DNA of 64,000 bases from contig CALGRR010000087.1 in assembly GCA_937880805.1 (NCBI GenBank), positions 39,667-103,666 of the forward strand. Reading direction: 5' to 3'. Each line of letters starts with the position of its first letter. Within the stretch, counting starts at the first letter, position 1. The stretch comes from an uncultured Clostridia bacterium. Lineage in GTDB: Bacteria; Bacillota; Clostridia; Oscillospirales; Acutalibacteraceae. The notes under the pieces are model-generated. The model was not told the DNA's origin. It did not search any database and worked only from the letters and a program-made list of their open reading frames with translations. The position numbers and the translations under genes were made by a program. Positions 1 through 10,419 of the stretch are shown here, piece after piece.

Positions 1-159
1 AGGAATGCCGCCGTTTTTAATTTCAACGGTTATATTTGATGCTCCGGCATCAATAGAATTTTCAAGAAGCTCTTTTACTGCCGAAGCGGGACGCTCAACA
101 ACCTCACCGGCAGCAATAAGCTCTGCCAGCGATTTTGGAAGAACATTGATTTTCGGCAT
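1..159 (-). CDS. mutL: DNA mismatch repair protein MutL, N-terminal part
   Basis: Only the first 53 codons are present; the gene leaves the window at its left edge. MutL is the GHKL-type ATPase that links mismatch-bound MutS to strand removal. The product begins [20 protein letters not shown], followed by the ATPase motif [13 protein letters not shown] with the Mg-binding Asn. The ATG follows a GGGAGGG ribosome binding site and lies 14 nt after the mutS stop, so mutS and mutL are surely co-transcribed. The MutL assignment is secure; its length and C-terminal endonuclease domain cannot be judged here. Confidence 0.95.
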   Translation of the reverse strand, partial: MPKINVLPKSLAELIAAGEVVERPASAVKELLENSIDAGASNITVEIKNGGIP

Positions 160-173
160 AAAGAACCCTCCCT

Positions 174-2777
174 TTAACTATTTGCCTGCTTTGTTAAGTC
201 ATAAAGTATCCCCATTGCTTCAATGGGTGTTAGAGTATTTACATCGATTGATTGAAGTTTTTCAACAATCAAATCTGCATTGGAGTTTCCGAAAGAAAGC
301 TGCATCTGAGGCTCTTCTTCCGTTTTCGCTTTAAACTGAACGGGATTGGTTTCCGATTCAAGCTCAGAAAGAACAATTTTTGCTCTTTCAACAACGCTTA
401 CGGGAACGCCGGCAAGCTTTGCAACCTCAATACCGTAGCTTCCGTCTGCACAGCCGGGAACTATTCGGCGAAGGAATGTTATATCATCCCCTCTTTTCTT
501 AACGGCAATATTATAATTCTTAACACCGCTTACAAGGTTTTCAAGCTCTGTCAGCTCGTGGTAATGAGTTGCAAAGAGTGTTTTTGCTCCGAGACGTTTT
601 TTATCTGCAGCATATTCAAGAACTGCTCTTGCGATGCTCATACCGTCAAATGTTGAGGTGCCTCTTCCGATTTCATCAAAAATAATAAGACTCTTTGATG
701 TGGCGTTTTTCAGTATATCAGCAACCTCGTTCATTTCAACCATAAATGTTGAAGAACCCGAAGCAAGGTCATCGGATGCACCGATTCTTGTATAAATTCC
801 GTCAAGCACACAAAGATCAGCACTTGAAGCAGGAACAAACGAGCCCGCCTGAGCCATAAGACAAATCAGTGCAACCTGACGCATATATGTTGATTTACCC
901 GCCATATTAGGTCCCGTGATAATTGCACTGCGGTTATCGGAGCAATCAAGCAATGTATCATTCGGAACAAACGGATATTCAATCATTTTTTCAACAACGG
1001 GATGTCTGCCGTTTGAAATGTTAATTCTGTCCGTTGTGTTCATTACGGGGCAGCAGAAGTTGTTTTCCGCCGCAACTTTTGCATAAGAACAGATAACATC
1101 AACTGCAGCAACCGCCGCCGCAGTTTTCTGGATTTCAAACAGATATTCCGCTGTTTTCTTTCTTACCGAATCAAAAACCTCATATTCAAGGCGAACTATT
1201 CTTTCCTGTGCACCGAGAACCTTTGATTCGAGCTCTTTTAACTCCTGGGTTATGTATCTTTCACAATTTGCAAGAGTCTGTTTTCTGATATATTCTTCGG
1301 GAACAAGCTCTTTGAATGAGTTTGAAACCTCAATATAATAACCGAAAACTCTGTTATAACCGATTTTAAGCTTTTTTATTCCGGTTTTTTCCTGCTCACG
1401 AAGCTGAATATCGGCAATATATCCTTTGCCGTTATTAACAATGTCGCGAAGCTCATCAATTTCGGAATTAAATCCGTTCTTAATCATTCCGCCTTCTCTG
1501 ACAGAAAACGGAGGCTCCTCGGTTATTGCGTTATCAATCAATGATGCAATTTCATTTAAAGGAAGAATTTCATTGTTTAATTCATTGAGCAATGAGCTTT
1601 TGCATAAATCAAGACATTGTTTTATCTGCGGAAGAAGGTTGAGGGTTGACGATAAGCCCTTCAATTCTCTTGCGTTTGCCGTTGAATATGCTATACGGGT
1701 AATAAGTCTTTCAAGATCCTGACAGCCGATAAATGAGCTTATCAGGTCATCACGAAGTGACGGGTTATCAACAAGCTCTCCGACAGCATTGTGTCTTTTT
1801 ATAATTTTTGCAGTATTAATTAACGGCTGCTCAATCCACGAGCGAAGCATTCTTTTGCCCATAGATGTTTTGGTTTTATCAAGCACCCAAAGAAGCGAGC
1901 CTCTTTTTTCACGGTTACGCATTGTTTCTGTGAGCTCAAGGTTTCTTAATGTTGAAACATCAAGACGCATAAAGCTTGCTTCACCGTAATAATTTATATC
2001 TTTAATATTTTCAAGTTCCGATTTCTGAACGCTTTTCAAATAATTCATCGCTGCACCGAGTGCACAAACGGCTGACTCCGAATCATTTAATGAAAGCTCC
2101 GAAAGCGATGAAACTTTAAAATGCTTAATAACGGAAGCGGAAGCTTTTGAAAGATCAAAACAGTCATCATCAAGCAAATCGCAGGATGAATGCAGACGGC
2201 TTTTAACAAAATCCGTAATTTGTGTAAGCTTTAAAACATCTGCATTGATTATAATTTCACTCGGCATAAATCTTCCGAGTTCATTAATAACTCTTTTCTG
2301 CGAATTCTTGTTTTCAAGCTGTGTTAAATGAACACTGCCCGTGGAAATATCGGCAAAGCAAAGACCGATATGTTTTTTTGACGCAAAAATACAGCCAAGA
2401 AAGTTGTTTTTACCTTCATCAAGCATTGTACTCTCAATAACCGTTCCCGGAGTGAGAACACGGGTAACGTCACGCTTGACAATCCCCTTTGCAAGTGCAG
2501 GATCCTCAAGCTGTTCACATATCGCAACTTTATATCCTTTGGCAACAAGGCGTGCAATATATGAATCCGCACTGTGAAAAGGAACACCGCACATAGGTGC
2601 TCTTTCTTCCTGACCGCAATCTCTTCCGGTTAAAACGAGATCAAGCTCTGCTGATACGGTTTTTGCATCATCAAAAAACATTTCATAGAAATCACCCAGA
2701 CGAAACATAAGAATTGTGTCGGGGTAATTTTCTTTTATCTGAAAATACTGTTTCATCATCGGGGTAAGCTCTGCCAT
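174..2777 (-). CDS. mutS: DNA mismatch repair protein MutS
   Basis: Mismatch-recognition ATPase of post-replicative repair, 867 residues, full length for MutS1. The mismatch-reading Phe-x-Glu sits in GDFYEMF (Phe30, Glu32). The C-terminal ATPase has Walker [14 protein letters not shown], Walker [16 protein letters not shown] and the TATHYHEL-like motif [11 protein letters not shown]. It lies between the ricA-like gene and mutL, the same order as Bacillus miaB-ymcA-(cotE)-mutS-mutL but without cotE. ATG at 2777 gives [13 protein letters not shown], the usual N terminus. Nothing unusual in the sequence. Confidence 0.98.
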   Translation of the reverse strand: MAELTPMMKQYFQIKENYPDTILMFRLGDFYEMFFDDAKTVSAELDLVLTGRDCGQEERAPMCGVPFHSADSYIARLVAKGYKVAICEQLEDPALAKGIVKRDVTRVLTPGTVIESTMLDEGKNNFLGCIFASKKHIGLCFADISTGSVHLTQLENKNSQKRVINELGRFMPSEIIINADVLKLTQITDFVKSRLHSSCDLLDDDCFDLSKASASVIKHFKVSSLSELSLNDSESAVCALGAAMNYLKSVQKSELENIKDINYYGEASFMRLDVSTLRNLELTETMRNREKRGSLLWVLDKTKTSMGKRMLRSWIEQPLINTAKIIKRHNAVGELVDNPSLRDDLISSFIGCQDLERLITRIAYSTANARELKGLSSTLNLLPQIKQCLDLCKSSLLNELNNEILPLNEIASLIDNAITEEPPFSVREGGMIKNGFNSEIDELRDIVNNGKGYIADIQLREQEKTGIKKLKIGYNRVFGYYIEVSNSFKELVPEEYIRKQTLANCERYITQELKELESKVLGAQERIVRLEYEVFDSVRKKTAEYLFEIQKTAAAVAAVDVICSYAKVAAENNFCCPVMNTTDRINISNGRHPVVEKMIEYPFVPNDTLLDCSDNRSAIITGPNMAGKSTYMRQVALICLMAQAGSFVPASSADLCVLDGIYTRIGASDDLASGSSTFMVEMNEVADILKNATSKSLIIFDEIGRGTSTFDGMSIARAVLEYAADKKRLGAKTLFATHYHELTELENLVSGVKNYNIAVKKRGDDITFLRRIVPGCADGSYGIEVAKLAGVPVSVVERAKIVLSELESETNPVQFKAKTEEEPQMQLSFGNSNADLIVEKLQSIDVNTLTPIEAMGILYDLTKQANS

Positions 2778-2849
2778 TGATTTACCATACCTTTCAAAAA
2801 ATTCCGAGGCTGCCGCAAAACAGCAGCCTCTTTATTAAGCTGCAAAGAA

Positions 2850-3263
2850 TCAGTGGCAGCCGCCGCAGGATGAGCATTCACCGCTGCAGTTGTGCTCCTG
2901 GGTCTGAGGCTCGCAGGTTGCGGGGTCTTCACCCTGAAGGCAAAGAGCAAAAATGCTTGTGATATAGTTCATAAGATTATCAATTTCTGCTCTTGCAGCT
3001 TCATAAGCCTGCATATTGGGATTAGCCATAATCTTTGTGTAGATTTCGCCGAATTCCTTATCATAAGCTTCAAGCTTCTGCTCGTTCTTATCTTCCTTGC
3101 TTGCTTCGTGCTGGAAAGACATCTGAATAAGCTGAATTCTTGCGATGAGCTCGTTGAGCTCTGTGTCTGCTTCATTAGCCTTCTGTGCTTCCATAAGCTT
3201 AATGTAGCGTTCGTCCTGCTGAAGAAGAGCTCCAAGCTCTCTTGCTTTTGCAATTACGTCCAT
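2850..3263 (-). CDS. YlbF/YmcA (RicA/RicF)-family protein with cysteine-rich tail
   Basis: 137-residue helical protein of the YlbF/YmcA family (MDVIAKARELGALLQQDERY at the start). In Bacillus, RicA, RicF and RicT form a complex that binds iron-sulfur clusters and guides RNase Y-dependent mRNA processing, affecting sporulation, competence and biofilms. Position between miaB and mutS matches ymcA (ricA) of Bacillus. The last 20 residues carry a Cys/His cluster (CSGECSSCGGCH plus an upstream Cys pair), which could be a metal or Fe-S ligand set. Family membership is well supported; RicA rather than RicF is inferred from position. A start with GGAGAAACAAAA upstream is acceptable. Confidence 0.8.
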   Translation of the reverse strand: MDVIAKARELGALLQQDERYIKLMEAQKANEADTELNELIARIQLIQMSFQHEASKEDKNEQKLEAYDKEFGEIYTKIMANPNMQAYEAARAEIDNLMNYITSIFALCLQGEDPATCEPQTQEHNCSGECSSCGGCH

Positions 3264-3312
3264 TTTTGTTTCTCCTAACTGAATTAAAATTTATATAATA
3301 CCTGAGTATTAA

Positions 3313-4740
3313 CTAATCAATGAGTTTTCCACGCAGAATCCAGGTGAGTGATTCCGTTACGGAAACATTTCTGAAAGAACCGATAACATCCGTACTTGCG
3401 GGAAATTCAATAATAATATTCCCTTCGGTTCTTCCTTCAATCAAACCGCCCTTACTGACGCTTTCGCAAAGAACACGGTAGGTTTTGCCAACCATTGACG
3501 CCGTTCTTTCTGCGGCAATTTTTTCCTGAACATCAAGAAGCTCTTTAAACCATTTGCCTTTTTCTTCCCTTGAAATCGGATCGGGCATTTTTGATGCCTT
3601 GGTCCCCTCTCTTGATGAAAAAATGAAAGTATACATTGAAGTGAACTTTGCTTTTTCAACCAAAGAAACCGTTTCAAGGAATTCCTCATATGTTTCCCCG
3701 GGAAATCCAACTATAACATCGGTTGTTACAGATAAATCGGGCATTACGGAATATGCATATTCAAGAAGCTCAAGATATTTTTCTCTTGTGTATCTTCTGT
3801 TCATTTCATCAAGAACTCTGTTGCTACCGCTTTGGAACGGCAAATGCAGATGCTTTGCAACCTTTTTGCATTCAGCCATTGTATCAAGCAGCTCAAAGGT
3901 GCAGTCCTTGGGGTGTGAGGTCATAAAACGTATTGTGAAATCACCTTCGATTTCGTTTATTCTGCGTAATAAGGTTGCAAAATTACATCCAAAATCGGGA
4001 TATTTTCCGTATGAATTAACATTCTGACCGAGAAGTGTTATATCTTTATAGCCTTGTTTAATCAATTCTCTCGCTTCGCTGATGATAATTTCAGGGTCAC
4101 GGCTTCTTTCTCTTCCGCGAACATAGGGAACAACGCAGTAGCTGCAGAAATTATTGCATCCGTACATAACGGGAAGCCACGCTTTGAAATTGCTGTCACG
4201 GTGAACGGGAAGCTCCTCGACAATCACGCCGTCACTTTCGGGAAGTTCATAAACTTTTTTGCCCGTGCTGAGATTTCTGTATAAAAATTCGGGAAGGCGG
4301 TGGATAACGTGAGTTCCGAAAACAATATCAACAAAAGGATAACTCTTTTTTATTTTCTGTGCAACGTGTTCCTGCTGCATCATACAGCCGCAAAGCAAAA
4401 TCTTCATTTCTTTTTTTGCAAGCTTCATATTTTTGAGTGCACCGACATTGCCGAAAACTCTGTCTTCTGCGTGCTCTCTGATAGCACAGGTGTTATAAAG
4501 CACCAAATCCGCTTCTTCGAGAGTATCGGTAAGGCAATAGCCCATTTCTTCGAGCATACCTTCAAGTCTTTCACCGTCGGAAACATTGCCCTGGCAGCCG
4601 TAGGTATGAACAAAAGCTCTTGGCGAACAATCAGGATAACGGTTATCTGTGATGCTTTTTACGAGCTGAATATATTCATTTTGTTTTTGCATTTCCTGCG
4701 TTGAAACAAAAACCTTTTCTTTTGCCGTTTCAAATGACAA
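3313..4740 (-). CDS. miaB: tRNA-2-methylthio-N6-dimethylallyladenosine synthase MiaB
   Basis: Radical SAM methylthiotransferase that adds the 2-methylthio group to i6A37 of tRNA. The N-terminal UPF0004 domain contains YGCQGNVSDGERLEGML, CAIREHAEDR and CGCMMQ, which supply the auxiliary cluster cysteines. The radical SAM motif is CNNFCSYC in MYGCNNFCSYCVVPYVRGRERSR, and a TRAM domain closes the protein. An ATG at 4755 lacks any ribosome binding site, whereas the GGAGG inside its second and third codons stands 8 nt before an in-frame TTG at 4740, so TTG is the more likely start (475 residues). First gene of miaB-ricA-mutS-mutL. Confidence 0.95.
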   Translation of the reverse strand: MSFETAKEKVFVSTQEMQKQNEYIQLVKSITDNRYPDCSPRAFVHTYGCQGNVSDGERLEGMLEEMGYCLTDTLEEADLVLYNTCAIREHAEDRVFGNVGALKNMKLAKKEMKILLCGCMMQQEHVAQKIKKSYPFVDIVFGTHVIHRLPEFLYRNLSTGKKVYELPESDGVIVEELPVHRDSNFKAWLPVMYGCNNFCSYCVVPYVRGRERSRDPEIIISEARELIKQGYKDITLLGQNVNSYGKYPDFGCNFATLLRRINEIEGDFTIRFMTSHPKDCTFELLDTMAECKKVAKHLHLPFQSGSNRVLDEMNRRYTREKYLELLEYAYSVMPDLSVTTDVIVGFPGETYEEFLETVSLVEKAKFTSMYTFIFSSREGTKASKMPDPISREEKGKWFKELLDVQEKIAAERTASMVGKTYRVLCESVSKGGLIEGRTEGNIIIEFPASTDVIGSFRNVSVTESLTWILRGKLID

Positions 4741-4776
4741 ACCGTATTCCTCCATTATAATGTAATTATAAATTTT

Positions 4777-4805
4777 ATTATATAATAAAACGCCGGATTA
4801 TTCAA
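4777..4805 (-). promoter_or_regulatory. Candidate sigma-A promoter of miaB
   Basis: On the minus strand TTGAAT (4805-4800) is followed after 17 nt by TATAAT (4782-4777). Transcription would begin near 4770 and read into miaB. The -35 box falls in the loop and arm of the terminator that closes the preceding operon. Seen by eye only. Confidence 0.55.
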
Positions 4806-4837
4806 GAGCAAATATCAATAATCCGACGCTTTTTTTA
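4791..4837. terminator. Intrinsic terminator after the DUF3006 gene
   Basis: Inverted repeat of 12 bp arms (4791-4802 and 4817-4828, one G-T pair) with a 14-nt loop. Read on the minus strand it is followed by TTTTATTATA, ending the ygiQ-MBL-DUF3006 transcript. The plus-strand side also ends in a T run, so it may act in both directions. Confidence 0.75.
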
Positions 4838-4838
4838 T

Positions 4839-5054
4839 TTAATTTTCAAATAAACTTTCTGCCAAGTCAAAATTTGCTTCTCTTCTGGAATTTTCCTCTT
4901 CTGTATCCGCAAAATATATTTCATCCGATTCCTTAAGAATGCTGCCTTCTTTGAAATCGCCTTCAATCAAATCCGTTGAGATGTTAAAAATCTCTCCGTT
5001 ATCATCAACGCACACCGCAATGTCACCGATGATTCTGTCAACACTGTAAAACAA
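4839..5054 (-). CDS. DUF3006 family protein
   Basis: Small protein (71 residues) of the DUF3006 family, recognised by the opening FYSVDRIIGDIAVCVDDNGEI; the family is typically encoded just after ComEC-like metallo-beta-lactamase hydrolases, as here. Its function is not known. The start is a TTG at 5054: GAGGTG lies 6 nt upstream and the upstream hydrolase stop is 10 nt away. A longer reading frame beginning at 5117 would overlap the hydrolase by 53 nt and has no ribosome binding site. The acidic C terminus (EEENSRREANFDLAESLFEN) has no recognised motif. Confidence 0.8.
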   Translation of the reverse strand: MFYSVDRIIGDIAVCVDDNGEIFNISTDLIEGDFKEGSILKESDEIYFADTEEENSRREANFDLAESLFEN

Positions 5055-5064
5055 TGGTAACACC

Positions 5065-6000
5065 TCACATATTCTCGTATTCAACTGAAATATTTTCACC
5101 GTCAGAAGTGATAACAATATCTCCGCAAATATCGTTTCTGTAAATATTTTCCGTATGCTTTTTCAATCGTTTTACTGCCGAACTGTGCGGATGACCGTAA
5201 TCGTTGTTTTCGCCTACCTGAATAACGCAGATTTCGGGTGAAGCTTCAGCCAAAAACTCCTTGCAGGATGACGTTGATGAGCCGTGATGGCCCACCTTGA
5301 GAACATCGCAATCAAGGTCAGCTTCTGTGCTTAATATTTCAAGCTCTTCTTCTTTTTCGGCATCACCCGTAAAAAGGAACGTGTTGGAGCCGTAGGTTGC
5401 TTTCATAACAACAGACATATTGTTTATATCTTCGGCATCGTCGGTAACGGGACCGAATATTTCAACAACTGCCGAACCGAGATTATAAACATCGCCCGGT
5501 TTTGATGCCAGAGTTTTAACCTTTGATTCTTTTATTGATTTAAGAAATGCTGTATAAGTGCTGTTGGTGGGAGTCTGTGATTTTGTAAGCCTTGGCATAA
5601 TAAGAGTATCACAGCCGAATTCCGTTATAACCTCGGCAAGACCGCCGATATGGTCGGAATGCTGATGACTTACAACAATATAATCGAGCTTATCAATGCT
5701 TTGGGAGCGAAGATAATTTATTACATCGGATTCGTGACCGTTTTCGCCAGCATCAATAAGCGTAGTTTTACCGTCACAAACGATAAGCGAACAATCTCCC
5801 TGACCGACATCAATGTAGTGAACAGAAAAATCTTCTTTGTTGATATTTTCGGAAGAAACTCCGCCCATTGTTTGCTCAAGACCTTCAAACGGGTATTCCC
5901 ATAATCCGAGCATTGAGCCTATGGAAGCAATAACAGCGATTATAATAACCGCAAGCAGAATCATAAGCTGCTTTTTATTTTTTATTCTTCTTTCTGCCAT
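5065..6000 (-). CDS. ComEC-like MBL-fold metallohydrolase, membrane anchored
   Basis: 311-residue stand-alone relative of the C-terminal metallo-beta-lactamase domain of ComEC/Rec2. A basic N terminus and one hydrophobic segment (about residues 11-33) suggest an anchored or secreted protein. The domain starts [14 protein letters not shown] and carries the metal motif HQHSDH in [13 protein letters not shown], then FTGDAE and [12 protein letters not shown], so the metal site looks complete. Related proteins are thought to be nucleases or phosphodiesterases; the substrate here is not known. Its first 26 nt overlap the end of the upstream YgiQ gene, and a DUF3006 gene follows. The comEC gene at 51312-53531 has lost these same motifs. 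Confidence 0.88.
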   Translation of the reverse strand: MAERRIKNKKQLMILLAVIIIAVIASIGSMLGLWEYPFEGLEQTMGGVSSENINKEDFSVHYIDVGQGDCSLIVCDGKTTLIDAGENGHESDVINYLRSQSIDKLDYIVVSHQHSDHIGGLAEVITEFGCDTLIMPRLTKSQTPTNSTYTAFLKSIKESKVKTLASKPGDVYNLGSAVVEIFGPVTDDAEDINNMSVVMKATYGSNTFLFTGDAEKEEELEILSTEADLDCDVLKVGHHGSSTSSCKEFLAEASPEICVIQVGENNDYGHPHSSAVKRLKKHTENIYRNDICGDIVITSDGENISVEYENM

Positions 6001-7831
6001 ATTGATTTATCCTTTTTGAATTATTTATTGAACTGTTTCTTGAATCGGGCTGAATAAGGCATTTATCGGAATAACCGATTAAATCTCTCCTGTCAGCTTT
6101 AATCAATGCTTCCTTGACCAATGATTTGTTTTTGGGATTAAAATATTGAAGCAAAGCTCTTTGCAAAGCTTTTTCGTGAGGATCTCTCGCAACATAAACT
6201 TCTTTAAGCGTATAAGGATCCAGACCCGTATAAAACATACAGGTTGATATTGTTCCCGGAGTAGGATAAAAATCCTGAACCTGCTCGGGTCTTATTTTGC
6301 ATTTCTTTAAGAAAAGTGCAAGTTCAACAGCATCCTTCAACGTGCTTCCGGGATGCGATGACATAAGATACGGAACAAGATACTGTTCCTTGCCCGCCTT
6401 ATCGCTGAATGAAAAATATTTCTTTGAAAACTTAAGATAAGCTTCGATATGAGGCTTTCCCATTTTATCGAGAACTGCCGCAGAGCAATGCTCAGGTGCA
6501 ACCTTAAGCTGACCGCTTACGTGATAATTAACCAATTCACGGAAAAACGTTTCATCCTTATCTTCAAGCATATAATCATAGCGGATACCCGAACGGATAA
6601 ATACTTTTTTAACCTTTGGCAATGCTCTGACCTCACGAAGAATATCAAGATACTCCGAATGATCGGCCTTCAAATTGGAACACGGGGCAGGTGCAAGACA
6701 CTTTTTGCCTTTGCACAGTCCCCTGCTCTCCTGACCGTCACACGAAGGTCTTCTGAAGTTTGCCGTAGGTCCGCCTATATCGTGAATATAGCCCTTAAAA
6801 TCAGGTAATGTTGTTAATAATTTTGCTTCATTAATTATGGATTTTTTGCTTCTGACAGTGATATATCTTCCTTGATGAAATGCAAGAGAACAGAAATTGC
6901 AGGCACCGAAGCAGCCTCTGTTATGCGTTATTGAAAAACGCACCTCTTCAATTCCCGGCACTCCGCCTTCCGCCTCATACATAGGATGATATGTTCTCAT
7001 AAAGGGCAGAGAATAAACCTCATCAAGCTCCTCGGTTGTCAGCGGAATTGCAGGCTTATTCTGAACAAGCATTCTGTTTCCGTGTCTTTGCTTAATCTCT
7101 CTTCCACGGAAGAAATCCTGCTCATCCTGCTGAATGCGTGCAGAAACGGCATATTCTTTTTTTGATTTACAAACATTTTCAAAAGACGGGCATTCCGTAC
7201 CTATATATGGCGTTTCACGCACATCAACGCTGTAGCAGGTACCTCTTACATCACGGATTTCGGATACAGGAACACCTTCATCAAGCTTCCGAGCGATTTC
7301 AACCATTGACCTTTCGCCCATTCCAAATGAAAGAAGGTCTGCCTGAGAGTCAAAAAGTATTGAACGGCGTATTTTGTCATCCCAATAATCATAATGGGCA
7401 AACCGCCTCAACGAGGCCTCAAGACCGCCAATAATAATTGGAATATCACCGTAAATCTCTCTTATTTTGTTGCAATAAACAATTAATGCTCTGTCAGGTC
7501 GCAGACCGATTTTTCCGCCGGGGCTGTATGCATCCGAGCTGCGTTTTTTCTTGGCTGCCGTGTAATGTGCAACCATTGAATCAATATTTCCGCTGCTGAC
7601 TAAAAAACCGAGCCTCGGCTTTCCGAAACGCAGAAAATCATCATTTTTACGCCAATCGGGCTGTGCGAGAACTGCAATCTTGAAGCCTGCATTTTCAAGT
7701 ACTCTGGTAATAATGGATACACCGAAGCTGGGATGGTCAACATATGCATCGCCGCTTACATAAATAAAATCGGCTTGTTCCCATCCTCTGTCGGTCATAT
7801 CCTGTTTTGTAACGGGTAAAAATCCGTTCAT
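5975..7831 (-). CDS. YgiQ family radical SAM protein
   Basis: 618-residue YgiQ-type enzyme: an N-terminal region of the family ([31 protein letters not shown]), then a radical SAM core with the cluster motif CFGACNFC in [20 protein letters not shown], and the family signature DFYPTPGT near the C terminus. Reaction unknown; the family is widespread in anaerobes. ATG at 7831 has GAGG 5 nt upstream and is preferred over a GTG two codons earlier. Probably co-transcribed with ftsK upstream and the metallohydrolase downstream. The C-terminal tail is Asn/Lys rich and overlaps the next gene. Confidence 0.92.
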   Translation of the reverse strand: MNGFLPVTKQDMTDRGWEQADFIYVSGDAYVDHPSFGVSIITRVLENAGFKIAVLAQPDWRKNDDFLRFGKPRLGFLVSSGNIDSMVAHYTAAKKKRSSDAYSPGGKIGLRPDRALIVYCNKIREIYGDIPIIIGGLEASLRRFAHYDYWDDKIRRSILFDSQADLLSFGMGERSMVEIARKLDEGVPVSEIRDVRGTCYSVDVRETPYIGTECPSFENVCKSKKEYAVSARIQQDEQDFFRGREIKQRHGNRMLVQNKPAIPLTTEELDEVYSLPFMRTYHPMYEAEGGVPGIEEVRFSITHNRGCFGACNFCSLAFHQGRYITVRSKKSIINEAKLLTTLPDFKGYIHDIGGPTANFRRPSCDGQESRGLCKGKKCLAPAPCSNLKADHSEYLDILREVRALPKVKKVFIRSGIRYDYMLEDKDETFFRELVNYHVSGQLKVAPEHCSAAVLDKMGKPHIEAYLKFSKKYFSFSDKAGKEQYLVPYLMSSHPGSTLKDAVELALFLKKCKIRPEQVQDFYPTPGTISTCMFYTGLDPYTLKEVYVARDPHEKALQRALLQYFNPKNKSLVKEALIKADRRDLIGYSDKCLIQPDSRNSSINNSKRINQYGRKKNKK

Positions 7832-7846
7832 AAACACCTCGTAGAA

Positions 7847-10411
7847 TTAAAATTCATCATCAGAACCTGCGAAGTCATCATCATCGGCAAAAACATCATC
7901 TATATTCGGAGCAGAAGCGTCTGCACCGTCGGCAAGTGCCTGCATTTCATACCATTGCTGCTTGCTTATTAATATTGCCCTGGGCTTTGCACCGTCGGCA
8001 GGTCCGACAATACCTTTTTCTTCAAGCTGATCCATAACCCTTGATGCTCTTGCGTAACCGAGCTTGAGCTTCTTCTGAAGCATTGTTGTTGAAGCACCGC
8101 CCGCGTTAAGAACAACCTCAATGGCATCGTTGAGAACGGGATCATAATCCTCATCTTCATCAACAACAGGCTTTTTCTTTGAATCTTCTGCAGCTGCAGC
8201 TTTGAGCTCGATTTCTTTCATAACCTCATCGTTATATGTACCCTGAATCTGCTCTTTGATGTGATTTACAACGCTTTCAACCTCGCCCTCAGATATAAAG
8301 CAGCCCTGAATACGGGTTGCTTTTGATGAACCGACGGGTGCAAAAAGCATATCTCCGTTACCGAGCAGCTTTTCCGCACCGCTTGCGTCAAGGATAGTTC
8401 TTGAATCTACCTGCTGTGAAACAGAAAGAGCAATTCTGCTCGGGATATTAGCTTTGATTATACCCGTAATAACATCAACTGAGGGTCTTTGAGTTGCAAT
8501 AACAAGGTGAATTCCCGCAGCTCTTGCTTTCTGTGCAAGGCGGCATATAGAATCTTCAACCTCTTTTGGAGAAACCATCATAAGGTCAGCAAGCTCATCA
8601 ATGAAAATAACTATTTGTGACATCTTCTGAAGGTCGGGTCTTGTTTCGCAAAGAGCATTGAATCCTTTAATATCTCTTACGCTGTTTTCGGCAAAAAGCT
8701 GATAACGCTTTTCCATTTCGCCAACAGCCCAGCCGAGTGCACCTGCAGCTTTTCTGGGATTTGAAACAACGGGCACTTCAAGATGCGCAATGCCGTTATA
8801 AATGGTAAATTCAACCATTTTGGGGTCAATCATAACAAGCTTGACCTCATCGGGAGTTGCGTTATAAAGTATGCTTACAATCATTGAATTAAGGCAAACA
8901 GATTTACCCGAACCGGTGGTGCCTGCAACAAGAAGATGAGGCATTTTTGCAAGGTCTGCACAGATAATATTACCGGTTATATCCTTGCCGAGTGCAACCG
9001 TAAGCTTGCTTTTCGCATCTCTGAACTGAGGAGTATCAATGATTTCACGCATTGTAACCATTGATTTTGCTGCATTGGGAACTTCGATACCTATAGCGGA
9101 TTTGCCCGGAATGGGAGCCTCAATTCTGACACTTGTTGCTGCAAGGCGAAGGGCAATATCATCAGAAAGATTTGTGATTTTATTTATTCTTACACCAGCA
9201 TCGGGAACAAGCTCGTATCTTGTTACGGAAGGACCTCTGCAGATATTTGTTACTTCAGCTTTAATCTTGAAGCTTTCAAGAGTTGCAAGAAGCTTCTTTG
9301 CACCCATCTGCATTTCTGTCATATTATCTGTTGAAGCTTCTTTTTCCGAAAGCTTGAGGCAGTCAATCGGCGGAAAAACATATGCGGGCTTTTCAGGCTC
9401 AATCGCCGCGTCCTCAGGAAACTCTTTTGAAGATGATTCATCAGGAAGACTATCGGGATTTGAGGGCCTTTTTCTGCGTTTCTTTGTTTCTTTAAGCGCT
9501 TCATCAACGGTTTCTTCAATAATATCTGTATTGACGGAATCTGGAAGATTAACAATCGGAATATCAGGTATAACGGGTTCTTCAGGTTTTATTTCAACCG
9601 GCTCAAAAGTACTTTCATCCGTTACAAAATTATCTTCAAATTTTTCAACAGCTATCGTGGGCTTTTTAGGAGGATTAAAGGATTTCTTTGAAGCCTTTTC
9701 TTCTTCTCTCTCAAGCTCAAGCTGTTCACGGCGCTGTGCGTTCTGTTCAAGCTTTTCGTTAGTGAGTTCTCCCACTCTTTTAACGGGCTTTTTGATTGCA
9801 GAAAAGAATTCGAGAAGAGTTGTGCCCGTGAGAAGCATAGCGATAACAAAAATCAAAATTACAACGGTTATGCCTGCTCCCGTTTTACCGAGAGCTTTCG
9901 CAATAAGTCCGCCGATAAGTGCACCTATAACACCGCCGTTGCCGAACGCAGAACCCTTAGCCCAGCAATCGGGTATCTGCTGAACGAACGAAATATCTCT
10001 TAAGTATTCGGGTGAGTTTGCAAAAATATGTATTGCACCGCTTAACAGTGCAACAAGAACACCGATTCCGGTCAGATTAGCGGCAATGCTTCCGAGAGGC
10101 TTGTCTTTCGCATAAATAACAGCCATATAAACCAAAAGTACGGGAAGAGCATACGCACAAAAACCGAATATACCGAAAACCGCACTGTGCATAGTCAGCC
10201 AGAAGCTTTCTCCTTCAATAAAAATCAGGCAAGCAAGAAAAACCGCTGCCGCCATAAGTATTATTGCATACTTCTGACGCTTAACGGTTACGGGCACTTC
10301 TTTTTTTGTGCTGGCAGTATTGGATTTTTTCGGAGCAGAATTCTTTGCTTTTGAAGCTGAAGAGCTTTTATTTGCAGAGGTGCTGCTCTTTTTCTTTTGG
10401 GTGTTTGCCAT
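7847..10411 (-). CDS. ftsK: DNA translocase FtsK/SpoIIIE
   Basis: Membrane-anchored DNA pump that clears chromosome ends at division or moves DNA into the forespore. After a Lys/Ser-rich cytoplasmic start come four membrane segments (roughly residues 45-210), an acidic linker (about 250-360), the RecA-like motor with Walker A AGTTGSGKSVCLNSM and Walker B IVIFIDELADLM, and a C-terminal winged-helix gamma domain (GGASTTMLQKKLKLGYARASRVM). Start at 10411 (MANTQKKK) is likely; an ATG at 10423 overlaps the tepA stop as ATGA but has its GG directly against it. The neighbour tepA mirrors the Bacillus tepA-spoIIIE pair, so SpoIIIE function is plausible. Confidence 0.95.
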   Translation of the reverse strand: MANTQKKKSSTSANKSSSASKAKNSAPKKSNTASTKKEVPVTVKRQKYAIILMAAAVFLACLIFIEGESFWLTMHSAVFGIFGFCAYALPVLLVYMAVIYAKDKPLGSIAANLTGIGVLVALLSGAIHIFANSPEYLRDISFVQQIPDCWAKGSAFGNGGVIGALIGGLIAKALGKTGAGITVVILIFVIAMLLTGTTLLEFFSAIKKPVKRVGELTNEKLEQNAQRREQLELEREEEKASKKSFNPPKKPTIAVEKFEDNFVTDESTFEPVEIKPEEPVIPDIPIVNLPDSVNTDIIEETVDEALKETKKRRKRPSNPDSLPDESSSKEFPEDAAIEPEKPAYVFPPIDCLKLSEKEASTDNMTEMQMGAKKLLATLESFKIKAEVTNICRGPSVTRYELVPDAGVRINKITNLSDDIALRLAATSVRIEAPIPGKSAIGIEVPNAAKSMVTMREIIDTPQFRDAKSKLTVALGKDITGNIICADLAKMPHLLVAGTTGSGKSVCLNSMIVSILYNATPDEVKLVMIDPKMVEFTIYNGIAHLEVPVVSNPRKAAGALGWAVGEMEKRYQLFAENSVRDIKGFNALCETRPDLQKMSQIVIFIDELADLMMVSPKEVEDSICRLAQKARAAGIHLVIATQRPSVDVITGIIKANIPSRIALSVSQQVDSRTILDASGAEKLLGNGDMLFAPVGSSKATRIQGCFISEGEVESVVNHIKEQIQGTYNDEVMKEIELKAAAAEDSKKKPVVDEDEDYDPVLNDAIEVVLNAGGASTTMLQKKLKLGYARASRVMDQLEEKGIVGPADGAKPRAILISKQQWYEMQALADGADASAPNIDDVFADDDDFAGSDDEF

Positions 10412-10419
10412 TTTCAGTT

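Noticed and set aside
9039..9983. 314-codon open frame opposite ftsK
   Set aside because: It is antisense to the well-conserved ftsK motor and linker, has no ribosome binding site and a low-complexity Ser-rich product; a shadow of the coding strand.
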